The notes beneath the pieces were generated by a model. That model saw nothing but the letters and a program-made list of their open reading frames with translations. It did not search any database and had not been told where the DNA came from. Position numbers and translations under genes: made by a program. A DNA stretch of 64,000 bases from JAGVSV01 sp040766135 (GTDB lineage: Bacteria > Bacillota > Clostridia > Christensenellales > Aristaeellaceae): NCBI GenBank assembly GCA_040766135.1, contig JAXGRA010000007.1:69934-133933 (forward strand), given 5' to 3'. This document shows positions 52,587 through 62,056 of this stretch, piece by piece (positions within the stretch are counted from its first letter, which is position 1; each line of letters opens with the position of its first letter).

Positions 52587-53627
52587 TCAACTGGACTCCC
52601 CGGTCAGGGCGTTGAACACATAGGTAAAGAAGCGCAAAGTATGCAAATCATCGCGCTGAAACTGCTGGCGTCCATTTTCATTGAACATGGTATATTGATT
52701 GACTTTGGCTGTGCATTCCCATGCAGGCATGGCCACAAAGCGGCCATCGTCCAAATTGCGCACCACATATATCGGCTCAATGGCTATCAGCTCATAGCGT
52801 GATTTTGTAAACTGAGTTATCGAAGTGGGATAATTGTGTTCCCGTATACCATGTTCGCCCCAATAGCGTTTCCCGTTTTCAACCAACAGCGGGATGCACC
52901 CCTGCCACGGCATGAGGGGCTGCTCTATGGGCGATGTGGCCACCACCCGCCACGGTTTACCCATCGTAGCTGCCAGCATGTTGCCATCCCCATCCAGCGC
53001 AAATTCGGCCAAATTGCTGACAAAATAATCATCCTTTTCATTTTCCATGTAGATTGCCAGCGGATATCCGCCCAGTGAGCGGCCTGCTGTAGCCACATAT
53101 TGTGTGCCTTGCGGAAACAACCACGCGATGACCTTTCGATTGCCCTCTACCAGGTGCGGCTGATACGCCGTGGTGGCAGCCAGCCATTCGTCCATGGTCA
53201 TCAGCGCCTGTACCCACAAATCCTCCCCCCAGCCAAGGGCTTCCAGCGCGGACAGCGCCTGGTTTTCCAGCGCTTCACGCCAGGGGATATCGATTTGATG
53301 AACGAGTTCAGCATGGTTTCTGGCATTGCCGCCGCGCAGGGAAAAGCCGGGGTGCTGATAGTGAAGATGCTCCCGGGTCAGCTCCACCTGCTTTTTGCTG
53401 CGGATATCCGGGGCAATAAAGGGTTCCAACTGCTGGTATACGCTGTCAACCGTCCAACTATTATCCAATACCAGCGCATACTGGTACAGTGGCCCCTCAA
53501 ATCCCCTGGGTTCCTCCCGCAGGTTGATGGTCAGCGGCACGGTGTCCGGGATGTTGTACTCCTGCGCGGTGGCAGCGGCGGGAAAAAGCAGCAGAACAAG
53601 CAGGAATGTCAGAACGGTTTTCATCAT
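52587..53627 (-). CDS. Secreted protein of unknown function in the ECF/ABC operon
   Basis: A 346-residue exported protein: signal peptide MMKTVLTFLLVLLLFPAAATA. The mature part has no motif I recognise; it is rich in aromatic residues and has mixed alpha-beta character (PLYQYALVLDNSWTVDS, GGYPLAIYMENEKDDYF). Its ATG overlaps the upstream anti-sigma gene by one base (TGATG), so it is cotranslated. The position between anti-sigma and ABC genes suggests a role in sensing or delivering the exported compound, but this is inference. Confidence 0.6.
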   Translation of the reverse strand: MMKTVLTFLLVLLLFPAAATAQEYNIPDTVPLTINLREEPRGFEGPLYQYALVLDNSWTVDSVYQQLEPFIAPDIRSKKQVELTREHLHYQHPGFSLRGGNARNHAELVHQIDIPWREALENQALSALEALGWGEDLWVQALMTMDEWLAATTAYQPHLVEGNRKVIAWLFPQGTQYVATAGRSLGGYPLAIYMENEKDDYFVSNLAEFALDGDGNMLAATMGKPWRVVATSPIEQPLMPWQGCIPLLVENGKRYWGEHGIREHNYPTSITQFTKSRYELIAIEPIYVVRNLDDGRFVAMPAWECTAKVNQYTMFNENGRQQFQRDDLHTLRFFTYVFNALTGESS

Positions 53628-54499
53628 CAGTGCCCCTCCTCATGTTGCCTGGTTGTAAAATGCCGGGCAAAACGATCAACCTCGGCAAAGGCACTGCTGC
53701 GCACCAGACGCTCCCAGCCGGGGGTACATGCCCATTCATCCGCTGTCATGCCCTTGGGGATGGGCAGCATGGTATCGTATTCTAACGTGGTATCGCCAAA
53801 GGATAGCAGGATTTTCCTGTCCTGATAGGCTTGTTCAAACAGTTGCAAGTATTGCTCCCGCGGCATGGGCAGCGGGCTGAAAAAGCCGCCTGCGGTATAC
53901 GGCTCGGTCTCCACCGGCCACAGCGGGCGCAGCACATGGAAGGTCAGCGTCCAGCCGATATCGCCGGTGGGCAGCGGTTCATCCGTCAGTATTGAGGCGT
54001 ACACAACATGGTTGTTGCTGCTGAATCGATCATTGGGCGGCATGCGTTCGGGCAGCCAGGCGCCGTCCATGGTGTCAAAGCCGCTTGTGATGTCCACATC
54101 CAATTCCTTTCCGTTGCTTTGCGCCGACAGCACGGGGAACACATACACATCGCCCGCCCCTGCATGGTGCGCCATGTGGAACGCCAGGGTGATTTCATCG
54201 CCATCCCAAAGGGCGTCTTTGATAATCAGGGTCATCCATTCATTCTGGTACAGGTCGTCAATGTCGGTAACATAGGGCGCGAATACCGGGTCTATACGCT
54301 CCCGGATGGAATAGATGGCGTTGAGCGCAATGCCGGTTGCCGCCAGCAACAGAACCAACCCAAGCGCCAACGCCAGCGGCAGCACGCGCCTGCCGCGCAA
54401 GGCCCGCGGCGGGGGCAGTGTCTCCAACGTGCGGCGAAAACGCATTTGGTCTTCAGCAGATAGCGGCGGGTAAGCCTTTTCCAAATCAGCAAGTTTCAT
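53627..54499 (-). CDS. Anti-sigma-factor-like membrane protein (DUF4179-type)
   Basis: A 290-residue protein with a short cytoplasmic N-terminus, one membrane helix (about residues 41-59, VLPLALALGLVLLLAATGIAL) and a large external domain with Ig/beta features (DGDEITLAFHMAHHAGAG, GWTLTFHVLRPL). This is the usual anatomy of clostridial anti-sigma factors with DUF4179 ectodomains. It overlaps the ECF sigma gene by 14 bases, which is the strongest evidence for the pairing. Confidence 0.75.
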   Translation of the reverse strand: MKLADLEKAYPPLSAEDQMRFRRTLETLPPPRALRGRRVLPLALALGLVLLLAATGIALNAIYSIRERIDPVFAPYVTDIDDLYQNEWMTLIIKDALWDGDEITLAFHMAHHAGAGDVYVFPVLSAQSNGKELDVDITSGFDTMDGAWLPERMPPNDRFSSNNHVVYASILTDEPLPTGDIGWTLTFHVLRPLWPVETEPYTAGGFFSPLPMPREQYLQLFEQAYQDRKILLSFGDTTLEYDTMLPIPKGMTADEWACTPGWERLVRSSAFAEVDRFARHFTTRQHEEGH

Positions 54500-54965
54500 C
54501 GTGTTCCTCCTGGGATAATTCCAGCCGCAGGGTATCCCTGCCGCGTGCCAGACGGCTGCGCACCGTGCTGGGCGGTATGCGCAGCAACCGGGCGATGTCC
54601 TGGGTGGGCAGGCCTTCCAGATAGTGCAGCATCACGCAGATACGCTGGTTTTCGGGCAGGCGCTCCACCGCATCGCGCACCGATAAATCGGGCGGCGATA
54701 TGGCTTCCTCCGGCAACGACTGCACCGGAACCGCCCGCGCCTGCCTGCGGTAGATGGCCCTACATTCGTTAATCAAAATGCGGATTAGCCAGCTGTCAAA
54801 AAACGCCGGGGTGCGCAGGCCGCCGCGCTTTTCCCAGGCCTTTTGCAAAGCCTGCTGCATGGCATCCTGCCGGTCTGCATCGCAGTGCAGCATGCCGCAG
54901 GCGACACGGTACATGGCACCTTGAAGCGCCATGGCCCTGTGCGTGAAATCCGCCTTGTCCAGCAA
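54486..54965 (-). CDS. ECF RNA polymerase sigma factor
   Basis: A 159-residue ECF sigma factor. Region 2 includes DAMQQALQKAWEKRGGLRTP and SWLIRILINECRAIYRR; region 4 includes RLPENQRICVMLHYLEGL, PTQDIARLLRIPPSTVRSRL. The TTG at 54965 has GGGAGG 6 bases upstream and is preferred over ATG 54986 or 55007, which have no ribosome site. Family logic: the sigma factor activates its own operon when the anti-sigma releases it. Confidence 0.85.
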   Translation of the reverse strand: MLDKADFTHRAMALQGAMYRVACGMLHCDADRQDAMQQALQKAWEKRGGLRTPAFFDSWLIRILINECRAIYRRQARAVPVQSLPEEAISPPDLSVRDAVERLPENQRICVMLHYLEGLPTQDIARLLRIPPSTVRSRLARGRDTLRLELSQEEHDETC

Positions 54966-55130
54966 TGGTTTCCTCCCTGCGCGCATGCCTGTTCGCAAAC
55001 GCCTCACCTATTAGATGCACGAGAACGGCAAAATGTCCCAGCGATGAATTTTTTATATGATAAAATCATCCTGCGTGTGAAGGCAGTATATCAAACATGT
55101 CCCGTCATTGGGTACATGCCCGTCCGTGCA

Positions 55131-55174
55131 AACAAAAAACCATCGGATGCCTGATGGATGCAGACACCCGATGG
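55131..55174 (-). terminator. Intrinsic terminator of the GH63-like gene
   Basis: On the minus strand CCATCGGGTG... pairs with ...GCATCCGATGG (55140-55174) followed by TTTTTTGTTT. It lies 17 bases after the stop, and 165 bases before the sigma gene start in the same direction. Confidence 0.75.
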
Positions 55175-55190
55175 CTCATTGCGCGAAATT

Positions 55191-58178
55191 TTATAAACTT
55201 ATATGTGCCTGCCACAGCCCATGCTGCAAATGAGCCAGCGTGCTGGGCAGGGGTTGTGCATGGGGCGGTACATCCGGCAACTGGTCATCGGTGGAGAAAA
55301 CCAACTGAATGTCCTGCATGTCCGTGGTGCCGTTCAGCCGCCAGGCGGTGCAGCGGGTGTAGCGTGCGTCCGGGTCGGCCAGCCACAGGTGGAAGCCGTC
55401 GCTTTGGCCCTGATGGCACAGCAGCACGCTTGTACCGCCCCCTGCGGTGCGTTCGCGGGACAGCACCAGCGCGGACAGGCCGGTGGTCAGCGTGCCGGGG
55501 GTGTACAGGCTGTGCGCCCAGTTGAGCAGCGGCGAGGTCAGCCCGGAGAACGTGGGGTGCCACGCGCCCTCCCCGCTGGCCAAGCGCAGCATTTCATAGC
55601 TGTTCCAGCGGGCATTGGCCTGCGCGCACCAGGCAGATAATTGCCGGTTGACCAGTGTGAGCAGGAAATCCCCCTGCGCCAGGTCGAGCAGCGTGCGGCC
55701 AAAGTACCACGCATGCGGATACCAGACCGAGCCGTTCCAATAGCCCGCGTGCGAAAAATACGGCGCGCTTTGGCTGACGGCGGTCAGGCCATAGGGGGTG
55801 AGCAGCTCGCGCTCGTCCGTCAGCTTGTTCAGCAGCTCCTGACGGTGCGGGGCTTGGGCACCCAGCGCTACCAGCGGATACGCGCCGTCAAAGCCGCAGT
55901 TGAGGTTGCGGCCGTTCTCATCGCGCAAAATGCCCTGCGGCGCGCCGTGTTCATCGTGCACGACATAGCCATAGTATTGGCTGTCCGCATCCCAGGCATG
56001 CTGCTCCAGCGCCAGGCTGAGTTTTTGGATATCTGCGGCATACATGCGCCGGTCGGCCTGCAAGGTATCGGCCTGGGCGGTGTCCAAGCGTTCAAAAAGA
56101 TGGCTTAGCAGCGTCAGCGTGCGGGCGCCCAGCATGGCCTGGGAGGCCGTGATGGCAGGCGCTACATGACCCGACAGGCCCTGCACGTGCGTGCGCAGCT
56201 GCGCGGGGTAATCATCCATGCCATGGGCGCTGTAGAAATAATCATAGGTGCTCAACAGCCCGCTTTGAAACTTGTCCGTGGTGCTGCCATGCGTGCGCCC
56301 CACGATAAATAGATAGAACAGCTTGGCGCGCTCGTAGTATCGCTTGAGTAAGCGCAATTGCTCCTGCGGCGGCGCATCGCTGACCAGCTCCCGCAGCGCC
56401 ATCCACTGCACCGGCACCGGCGAGCCATGGTGCACAAAGGCCTGTTCCGGGTCATCCAGCGGGGCCAAGTACAAGTCCAACATGTACTCGCTCAACTGAC
56501 GGTTGACAGTTTTCAACCCCAGCGCAATAAAGCCGCCATCCCAGGTATACAAATTGTCCCAGCGCTTGCCGGGCGTGAAATGCGCGATCCACCCCTGCTT
56601 GGTATAGATGGGGTACACCACGTTTTGCAGCAGCGTGGCGCGCAGGATGTCCATGCCCTGCCGGATGTCCTTGGGGGCAGCGGGCAGCAGCGCCGTTGCC
56701 GGGAACGCCAGGTCAAATTGCTGCTTTTGTACGTCATCCAGCGGCAAGCCCGGCCGCCCAAAGACATACTGCTGCCAATCGGCGGGGGGCAGGGCAGCGA
56801 CGGCGTCCCTCTCCCGGTCAAAGGTCAGCACCGCATAGCGCACCGCCCGCCCCTGCGGCGGGACGAGGATGTCCCCTGTCACAACATTGACCCACGTGCC
56901 GGGCTTGGAGCGCTTGCGCGGGAAGGAGCCGCTGAACGGAGAGTCCAACTCATCAAAGGTAAAGTGCGGGTTGCTCACCCGCATGGGTTCGGCGTCCTCT
57001 AAGCAGCCGCTGTGCAGCATGCGCAGGCGGGTGGCCGCGCCATAGGGCGACAGCACATACCGCGCGCCCTGCGCGGGATAGTCCACCTGCACCCCCCGCG
57101 CCACAGCCTGCACCGACACCGGCGCGGGCAGCAGCGCCTGCGCGTCAAACGTGCACTGCGCAAGTGCCTCCCGTGTGCCCAGCAGCAGGCAGTCAATTTC
57201 CAGCCCGCATTGCATCTGATTGGAGCGCAGCACCAGCCGCCGCCCGTCCTGCCAAGCCAGGTTTTTGTCAGCCATGTCCAGCACAAGGAGCGATAATTCC
57301 GGCGTGTTTTCCAGCTGGAATTGTCCTTCTGCCGCCCCGGACAGCAGCAATGTTGGTGCAGCGTCTTCCTGCGCCGCTTCAACGGAAGAAATGCCCATGG
57401 CATGCCGGGCAAACCCGGAGGGGCCGCCCGTTTCCCTGCGCGGCACCGTGCGGTACCGCAGCGCCAAATGGTAGCCGCGCTGCCGCAGCATATCAGCAGG
57501 CAAGGGCAAATCGAACGTTACGCTGTCACCGGGCTGTGCGCCCCAGGGCTGCAGGCCTAAGTGCGGCACATGCTCGCAGGAGATCCGGTCGCCAAAGCCA
57601 TAGCCGTCCACAAACGCGCCATCGCGCAGCACACCGGCGCGGGTGGCATCGGGCTGCTGCCCGTCCCACGGCCGGGGGGTAGCAAAATGTACGCCCTGAT
57701 GATCCTGTCCTGCCACCATCAGCACGCCCTGCGCAAGCTGCGCGCGGGCCACACGCTCACGGGGCATATCCATGGTCAAAAAATAGTTCAGCACGCAGTC
57801 TAACGTGCGCTCGGTATTGTTGACAAACTCCGTGCGCAGCAGCACGCTGTCTGTATCCAGCGGCGCAAAGCGCACATCGGCATATGCCCGCTGCCCCGGT
57901 CCTTCGCCCAGTTCATAGCGGTAGTGCACCCTGGTCAAATCGCCGCTCATATCCGCAAAGGGGTGGCAGGTGCTGGCCGTTGTGGTGTTGGGCATGGGCT
58001 GGAAGCTGGAATGCAGCGTGGGATGCACCACGCAGTCAAAGCGCGCGCCGTTGTCCATGGTGGCCGGCAGCGGCAGGGCGGTTCCGGGTGCCGCCAGCGC
58101 GGGCAGATGGGATATGCCCATATAGGTTTTGGAATACGGCCCCCAGGCGGGGAACAGGGATGAAAATGTGCCGGGCAT
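55191..58178 (-). CDS. GH63-like glycoside hydrolase, six-hairpin barrel
   Basis: A 995-residue protein without signal peptide. The N-terminal about 500 residues are mostly beta-sandwich. The C-terminal half is an (alpha/alpha)6 barrel with TWDGGFIALGL (W546-D547, the GH63 'WDxxF' general-acid segment) and YWNGSVWYPHAWYF (from Y813), the GH63/GH37-like second conserved block. Such enzymes cleave alpha-glucosides or mannosylglycerate-type linkages; substrate is unknown. ATG 58178 has AGGAGG 4-9 bases upstream; the longer form lacks one. It is divergent from the permease operon 305 bases away and surely its partner. Cytoplasmic. Confidence 0.8.
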   Translation of the reverse strand: MPGTFSSLFPAWGPYSKTYMGISHLPALAAPGTALPLPATMDNGARFDCVVHPTLHSSFQPMPNTTTASTCHPFADMSGDLTRVHYRYELGEGPGQRAYADVRFAPLDTDSVLLRTEFVNNTERTLDCVLNYFLTMDMPRERVARAQLAQGVLMVAGQDHQGVHFATPRPWDGQQPDATRAGVLRDGAFVDGYGFGDRISCEHVPHLGLQPWGAQPGDSVTFDLPLPADMLRQRGYHLALRYRTVPRRETGGPSGFARHAMGISSVEAAQEDAAPTLLLSGAAEGQFQLENTPELSLLVLDMADKNLAWQDGRRLVLRSNQMQCGLEIDCLLLGTREALAQCTFDAQALLPAPVSVQAVARGVQVDYPAQGARYVLSPYGAATRLRMLHSGCLEDAEPMRVSNPHFTFDELDSPFSGSFPRKRSKPGTWVNVVTGDILVPPQGRAVRYAVLTFDRERDAVAALPPADWQQYVFGRPGLPLDDVQKQQFDLAFPATALLPAAPKDIRQGMDILRATLLQNVVYPIYTKQGWIAHFTPGKRWDNLYTWDGGFIALGLKTVNRQLSEYMLDLYLAPLDDPEQAFVHHGSPVPVQWMALRELVSDAPPQEQLRLLKRYYERAKLFYLFIVGRTHGSTTDKFQSGLLSTYDYFYSAHGMDDYPAQLRTHVQGLSGHVAPAITASQAMLGARTLTLLSHLFERLDTAQADTLQADRRMYAADIQKLSLALEQHAWDADSQYYGYVVHDEHGAPQGILRDENGRNLNCGFDGAYPLVALGAQAPHRQELLNKLTDERELLTPYGLTAVSQSAPYFSHAGYWNGSVWYPHAWYFGRTLLDLAQGDFLLTLVNRQLSAWCAQANARWNSYEMLRLASGEGAWHPTFSGLTSPLLNWAHSLYTPGTLTTGLSALVLSRERTAGGGTSVLLCHQGQSDGFHLWLADPDARYTRCTAWRLNGTTDMQDIQLVFSTDDQLPDVPPHAQPLPSTLAHLQHGLWQAHISL

Positions 58179-58391
58179 AGCTTCCTCCTTCATGTATCCC
58201 TTCATAATCTGTGGCAGCGTTGCCGCCAGCAATCCTCAGCAATCACATACATCCAGCGTATCAAACAAATAATCGCCGCGCAACCATTGCAGTGCAACAT
58301 ATGCCTGCATTAGGAGCTGCCAACGTTCACCCAGTGTATAAAACTCGAACCATTTATACCCGTCGCTTTTGCTATCGCATTTTACAAACAA

Positions 58392-58420
58392 TTTACAAAC
58401 TCGGCCAACCGTGTTACACT
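58392..58420 (+). promoter_or_regulatory. Sigma-70-type promoter of the second carbohydrate operon
   Basis: TTTACA (58392-58397), 17-base spacer, TACACT (58415-58420), 64 bases before the permease start. The rest of the divergent 305-base gap with the GH63-like gene has no other recognised feature. Confidence 0.55.
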
Positions 58421-58483
58421 TTGCATGCACAATCACTGCAGCACCCTGAAGTGAATGCTATATTAAGGAGAGTTCGTATAACC

Positions 58484-59431
58484 ATGTCCAGCAACACACT
58501 ACACAGGGCTTCCCGGCGGAGAGGATTGTCCCTGCGCACCACAGAGAACCTGTCTCTGTGGCTGATGGCGTTGCCTGCCATCGTACTGTTCCTTTGCTTT
58601 GCCTACCTGCCCATGACGGGCGTGGTGCTTGCATTCAAAAGCTTCCGCCCCAAGCACGGTATATTCCTGAGTCCCTGGGTAGGGCTGAAGAACTTTGAGT
58701 TCATGTTCCGCAACGCCACGTTCTGGATGACGGTGCGCAACACGCTGCTGTACAACGTGGCGTTCATGGTCATCGGCATTGTGGGGCCGCTGGTGTTTGC
58801 CATAGCGCTCAATGAGGTGCGCCCCAAGGGCGCCGCGCGCATGTACCAGACGCTGACCATCATGCCGCATTTTGTGTCCTACGTGGTGGTGTCGGTCATC
58901 GTGTTTGCGATACTAAGCGCTGACAGCGGGATCTTAGGCAACCTGTACAAGCAGCGCGGACAGCAGCCCATCGCATTCTATTCCGAGCCCAAGTACTGGC
59001 CATGGATTTTGTCCGGCGTCTACCTGTGGAAGAACGTCGGCTATTCCAGCATCATCTTCCTGGGCACCATCACCGGCATATCCGATGAGTTTTACGAGGC
59101 TGCGGTCATCGACGGCGCCACCAAATGGCAGCAGATCCGGCACATTACGCTGCCGTTTTTGAAGCCCATGGTGGTGGTGCTGACCATCATGCGCGTGGGG
59201 CAGATGTTCTCCAGCAACTTCGACCTGTTCTATCAGGTGCCGATGAACTCCGGCCAGCTGTATTCCGTCACCAACACCATCAACGTGTTTGTATACAACA
59301 CCCTGCGCAACTCCAACAACGTGTCGCTCTCGTCTGCCGTCGGGTTTGTGCAGTCGGTGGCCGGCTTTTTGCTGGTCATGGGCACCAACCAGGTCATCCG
59401 CATGATTGACTCCGACCTGGCCATGTTTTAA
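58484..59431 (+). CDS. Carbohydrate ABC transporter permease (LplB-like)
   Basis: A 315-residue six-helix permease: FLCFAYLPMTGVVLAFKSF opens the family block and EAAVIDGATKWQQIRHITL is the ATPase-coupling loop. The ATG at 58484 is the first after AAGGAG, though the spacing (about 13 bases) is long. It forms the channel with the next gene, 11 bases downstream. Confidence 0.9.
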   Translation: MSSNTLHRASRRRGLSLRTTENLSLWLMALPAIVLFLCFAYLPMTGVVLAFKSFRPKHGIFLSPWVGLKNFEFMFRNATFWMTVRNTLLYNVAFMVIGIVGPLVFAIALNEVRPKGAARMYQTLTIMPHFVSYVVVSVIVFAILSADSGILGNLYKQRGQQPIAFYSEPKYWPWILSGVYLWKNVGYSSIIFLGTITGISDEFYEAAVIDGATKWQQIRHITLPFLKPMVVVLTIMRVGQMFSSNFDLFYQVPMNSGQLYSVTNTINVFVYNTLRNSNNVSLSSAVGFVQSVAGFLLVMGTNQVIRMIDSDLAMF

Positions 59432-59442
59432 AGGAGGGCAAC

Positions 59443-60378
59443 ATGAAAAAGCAACCCAAGACATCCTTAGGCAAGCGCGGCGCGCTGGGTATAAGCACCG
59501 GCGCCAATGCTGTTATCAACGTCATCATGGTATTGATCTCCTTGTCCTGCCTGCTGCCCATATTGTTAATCTACGTTTCCTCCTTCACGGCTGAATCGGC
59601 CATCCGCGCCCACGGCTTCTCGCTGTTCCCCAAGGAGTGGAGCCTGAGCGCCTACCAAATGCTCTTTGAGGAAAGCTTAGCGCAGATCGTGGTGTCCTAC
59701 CGCAACACGGCGGTGCTGACGGTGGTGGGCACGGTGCTGTCGCTGTTCATCATGACCATGTACGCCTACGCCATCTCGCGCCAGGTGTTTGCCGCGCGCA
59801 AGGCGCTGACGTTCTTTGCGTACTTTACCATGCTGTTTTCCGGCGGCCTGGTGCCCAGCTACATTGTCAACACCACCATCTTCGGCCTGCGCGACAACAT
59901 GCTGGTGCTGCTGCTGCCCTCGCTGGTGGGCGCGTATAACATCATTGTGCTGCGCACGTTCTTCAGCTCCGCTGACAATACGCCCATCATTGAAGCCGCC
60001 AAGGTGGACGGCGCAAGCGAGTTCCGCATTTACGGGCAGATCATTTTGCCCATCTCCAAGCCCGCGCTGGCCACCATCGGCCTGTTTACCGCCATTGCCT
60101 ATTTCTCCAAGTGGTTTGAGGTGATGCTGTACATCGACAGCAAATCCAAATGGACCATCCAATATATGCTGCAGCGCGTCATGCAGGACATCCAGTACCT
60201 GCGCGCCAACCCCGACCTGCTGATGAGTGAGGAAGGCGCCGAAATGCTGGCCAACCTGCCCAACGAATCGGCCAAGATGGCGCTGACCGTGCTGACCATG
60301 ACCCCCGTGCTGGCCTTCTACCCGTATTTCCAGAAATACTTTGTCAAGGGCCTGACGCTGGGCGCCGTGAAAGGATAA
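59443..60378 (+). CDS. Carbohydrate ABC transporter permease (YtcP/MalG-like)
   Basis: A 311-residue six-helix permease with MLFSGGLVPSYIVNT, EAAKVDGASEFRIYGQIILP and the subfamily C-terminus KYFVKGLTLGAVKG. It pairs with the LplB-like protein just upstream. Strong AAAGGAGG site. Followed by a short hairpin and the binding-protein gene. Confidence 0.9.
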   Translation: MKKQPKTSLGKRGALGISTGANAVINVIMVLISLSCLLPILLIYVSSFTAESAIRAHGFSLFPKEWSLSAYQMLFEESLAQIVVSYRNTAVLTVVGTVLSLFIMTMYAYAISRQVFAARKALTFFAYFTMLFSGGLVPSYIVNTTIFGLRDNMLVLLLPSLVGAYNIIVLRTFFSSADNTPIIEAAKVDGASEFRIYGQIILPISKPALATIGLFTAIAYFSKWFEVMLYIDSKSKWTIQYMLQRVMQDIQYLRANPDLLMSEEGAEMLANLPNESAKMALTVLTMTPVLAFYPYFQKYFVKGLTLGAVKG

Positions 60379-60380
60379 GC

Positions 60381-60396
60381 GGGAGAAAACTCTCCC
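60381..60396 (+). other. Short hairpin between permease and binding-protein genes
   Basis: GGGAGA-AAAC-TCTCCC, a perfect 6-bp stem, lies 2 bases after the permease stop. No T-run follows. It could protect or separate the downstream binding-protein message. Confidence 0.5.
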
Positions 60397-60436
60397 CTTA
60401 TGCGATATAGTTTCCAATAATGTAAGGAGGTACCCC

Positions 60437-61912
60437 ATGAAGAAACTCTCGTTCCTTATCGCCCTGATCATGCTGCTGGCCATCCCCAGCGCTATGATCG
60501 CCGCCGATGCATCCAAGCTGGAGCCATATGAGATCGTATGGTACACCCTGGGCACCGAGCGTGAAGGCCATCAGGCCGTGATCGACAAGATCAACGAATA
60601 CCTGACGGAAAAATTCAACGCTACGCTCAAGATGTATGTCAACACCAACAACGACCACCTGCAAAAACTGCAGCTGCTGGTCAGCGCCCGCGAGAAGTTT
60701 GACATCTGCTTTGTCAGCGGCCAGTATGCCAACTACGTTTCCCAGGAAGCGTTCTACCCGCTCAAGGATCTGCTGCAGGAGCATGGCAAAGCTTTGCTGG
60801 ACACCTACCCGCAGAACCTGTGGGATTCCGTGACCATCAACAATGAAATCTATGCCGTGCCGGTGCACAAGTATTCCTGCTCGCATTATTATTTCATCAT
60901 CAACATGGACGCGGCCAAGAAGGCCGGTGTGGACACCAGCTGGATCAACGCCGAGAACAAGATGGAGCGCTGGGGTTCGTTCGTTGACTACGTGCTGAAA
61001 ATGAAAGAAGCAGGCGCGGACACCAATGGCTACATCACCAGCCTGGGTTCCCAGCCCTTCACGGCGCTGTATCCCAACGAGGCCATGACCGGCAACTCCG
61101 CCGACCCCGGCGTTGTCATCCTGGGCGATGACACCTTCCAGGGCTTCGAGCGCAACCAGGTGTTCAACCAGTTTGCCACCGAAGAATTTGCAGGCTATGT
61201 GCGCGATGCGTATAAGCTGGCTCAGGCCGGCGCGCTGCCGCTGGATCCCGAGACCAACGCCAAGCTGGACCAGCATGACCCGGTCGTTTCGGTGCAGGAC
61301 TCCATGGCCAAGCGCCTGGCTGGCTATGAGAAGACCTACGGCGCGGATTTTGAGCCGTACTTCATCAGCTATGCCTTCCAGACCACCGACAAGATCTACG
61401 GCGCCATGAACGCCATCTCCGACACCTCCGACGATCCCGCCCGCGCCATGATGTTCATCAACGCGCTGATTGAGGACAGGGACTTTGCCAACCTGGTGTT
61501 CTACGGCATCGAGGGCGTCAACTGGAACCGCAATGCCGACGGCCAGATCCAAATGACCGACCCCAAGACCTATGCCATGACCACCTGGTCTCTGCCCGGT
61601 TTCCTGACGGCGGAGCCCGACATCTCCCTGCCCATCGACATGGTTGACCGCTACAATGCCTTTGCCAAGGAATTGGTGCCGGCCGACAACCTGGGCTTTG
61701 CACTGGATGAAAGCCCCATCATGATCGAACTGGCCGCCATCCGTCAGGTAGTGGCCGAGTATCTGGAGCCGCTCACCAAGGGCCTGGCCAACCCGGATAC
61801 CGAACTGCCCAAGTTCCTGGAGGGCCTGCAGGCTGCCGGTGTGGACACCGCCATCGCCGAAATGCAGCGTCAACTGGATGCCTGGCGCGTAGCGCAGGGG
61901 TACGATAAGTAA
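60437..61912 (+). CDS. Carbohydrate ABC transporter substrate-binding protein (LipO/DUF3502-like)
   Basis: A 491-residue binding protein with a signal peptide (IPSAMIAAD, cleavage near residue 22) and no lipobox cysteine. The mature part (YEIVWYTLGTEREGHQ, REKFDICFVSGQYANYV, NEIYAVPVHKY) is a family 1 solute-binding fold; the last about 140 residues resemble the DUF3502 C-terminus of YtcQ/LipO proteins. It is the last gene of the operon, whereas in the first locus the binding protein is first. Strong AAGGAGG. Confidence 0.87.
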   Translation: MKKLSFLIALIMLLAIPSAMIAADASKLEPYEIVWYTLGTEREGHQAVIDKINEYLTEKFNATLKMYVNTNNDHLQKLQLLVSAREKFDICFVSGQYANYVSQEAFYPLKDLLQEHGKALLDTYPQNLWDSVTINNEIYAVPVHKYSCSHYYFIINMDAAKKAGVDTSWINAENKMERWGSFVDYVLKMKEAGADTNGYITSLGSQPFTALYPNEAMTGNSADPGVVILGDDTFQGFERNQVFNQFATEEFAGYVRDAYKLAQAGALPLDPETNAKLDQHDPVVSVQDSMAKRLAGYEKTYGADFEPYFISYAFQTTDKIYGAMNAISDTSDDPARAMMFINALIEDRDFANLVFYGIEGVNWNRNADGQIQMTDPKTYAMTTWSLPGFLTAEPDISLPIDMVDRYNAFAKELVPADNLGFALDESPIMIELAAIRQVVAEYLEPLTKGLANPDTELPKFLEGLQAAGVDTAIAEMQRQLDAWRVAQGYDK

Positions 61913-61932
61913 CCGCTGAACATCCTATAAAC

Positions 61933-61975
61933 AACCCCGGTGATTGCCTGCAACGGCACCGCCGGGGTTTTCTTT
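61933..61975 (+). terminator. Intrinsic terminator of the second carbohydrate operon
   Basis: AACCCCGG (61933-61940) pairs with CCGGGGTT (61962-61969), followed by TTCTTTG, 20 bases after the binding-protein gene. Confidence 0.8.
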
Positions 61976-62056
61976 GATAGACAACATCCAGCCGCAACAG
62001 ACAGTTGCTTCCCCACGGATAAGGAAGTTGCTATACTGCTTCCGAAAGGCGGTGAT

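Noticed and set aside
60398..61873. A 491-codon minus-strand ORF
   Set aside because: Antisense to the carbohydrate binding protein; no ribosome site and shadow composition.
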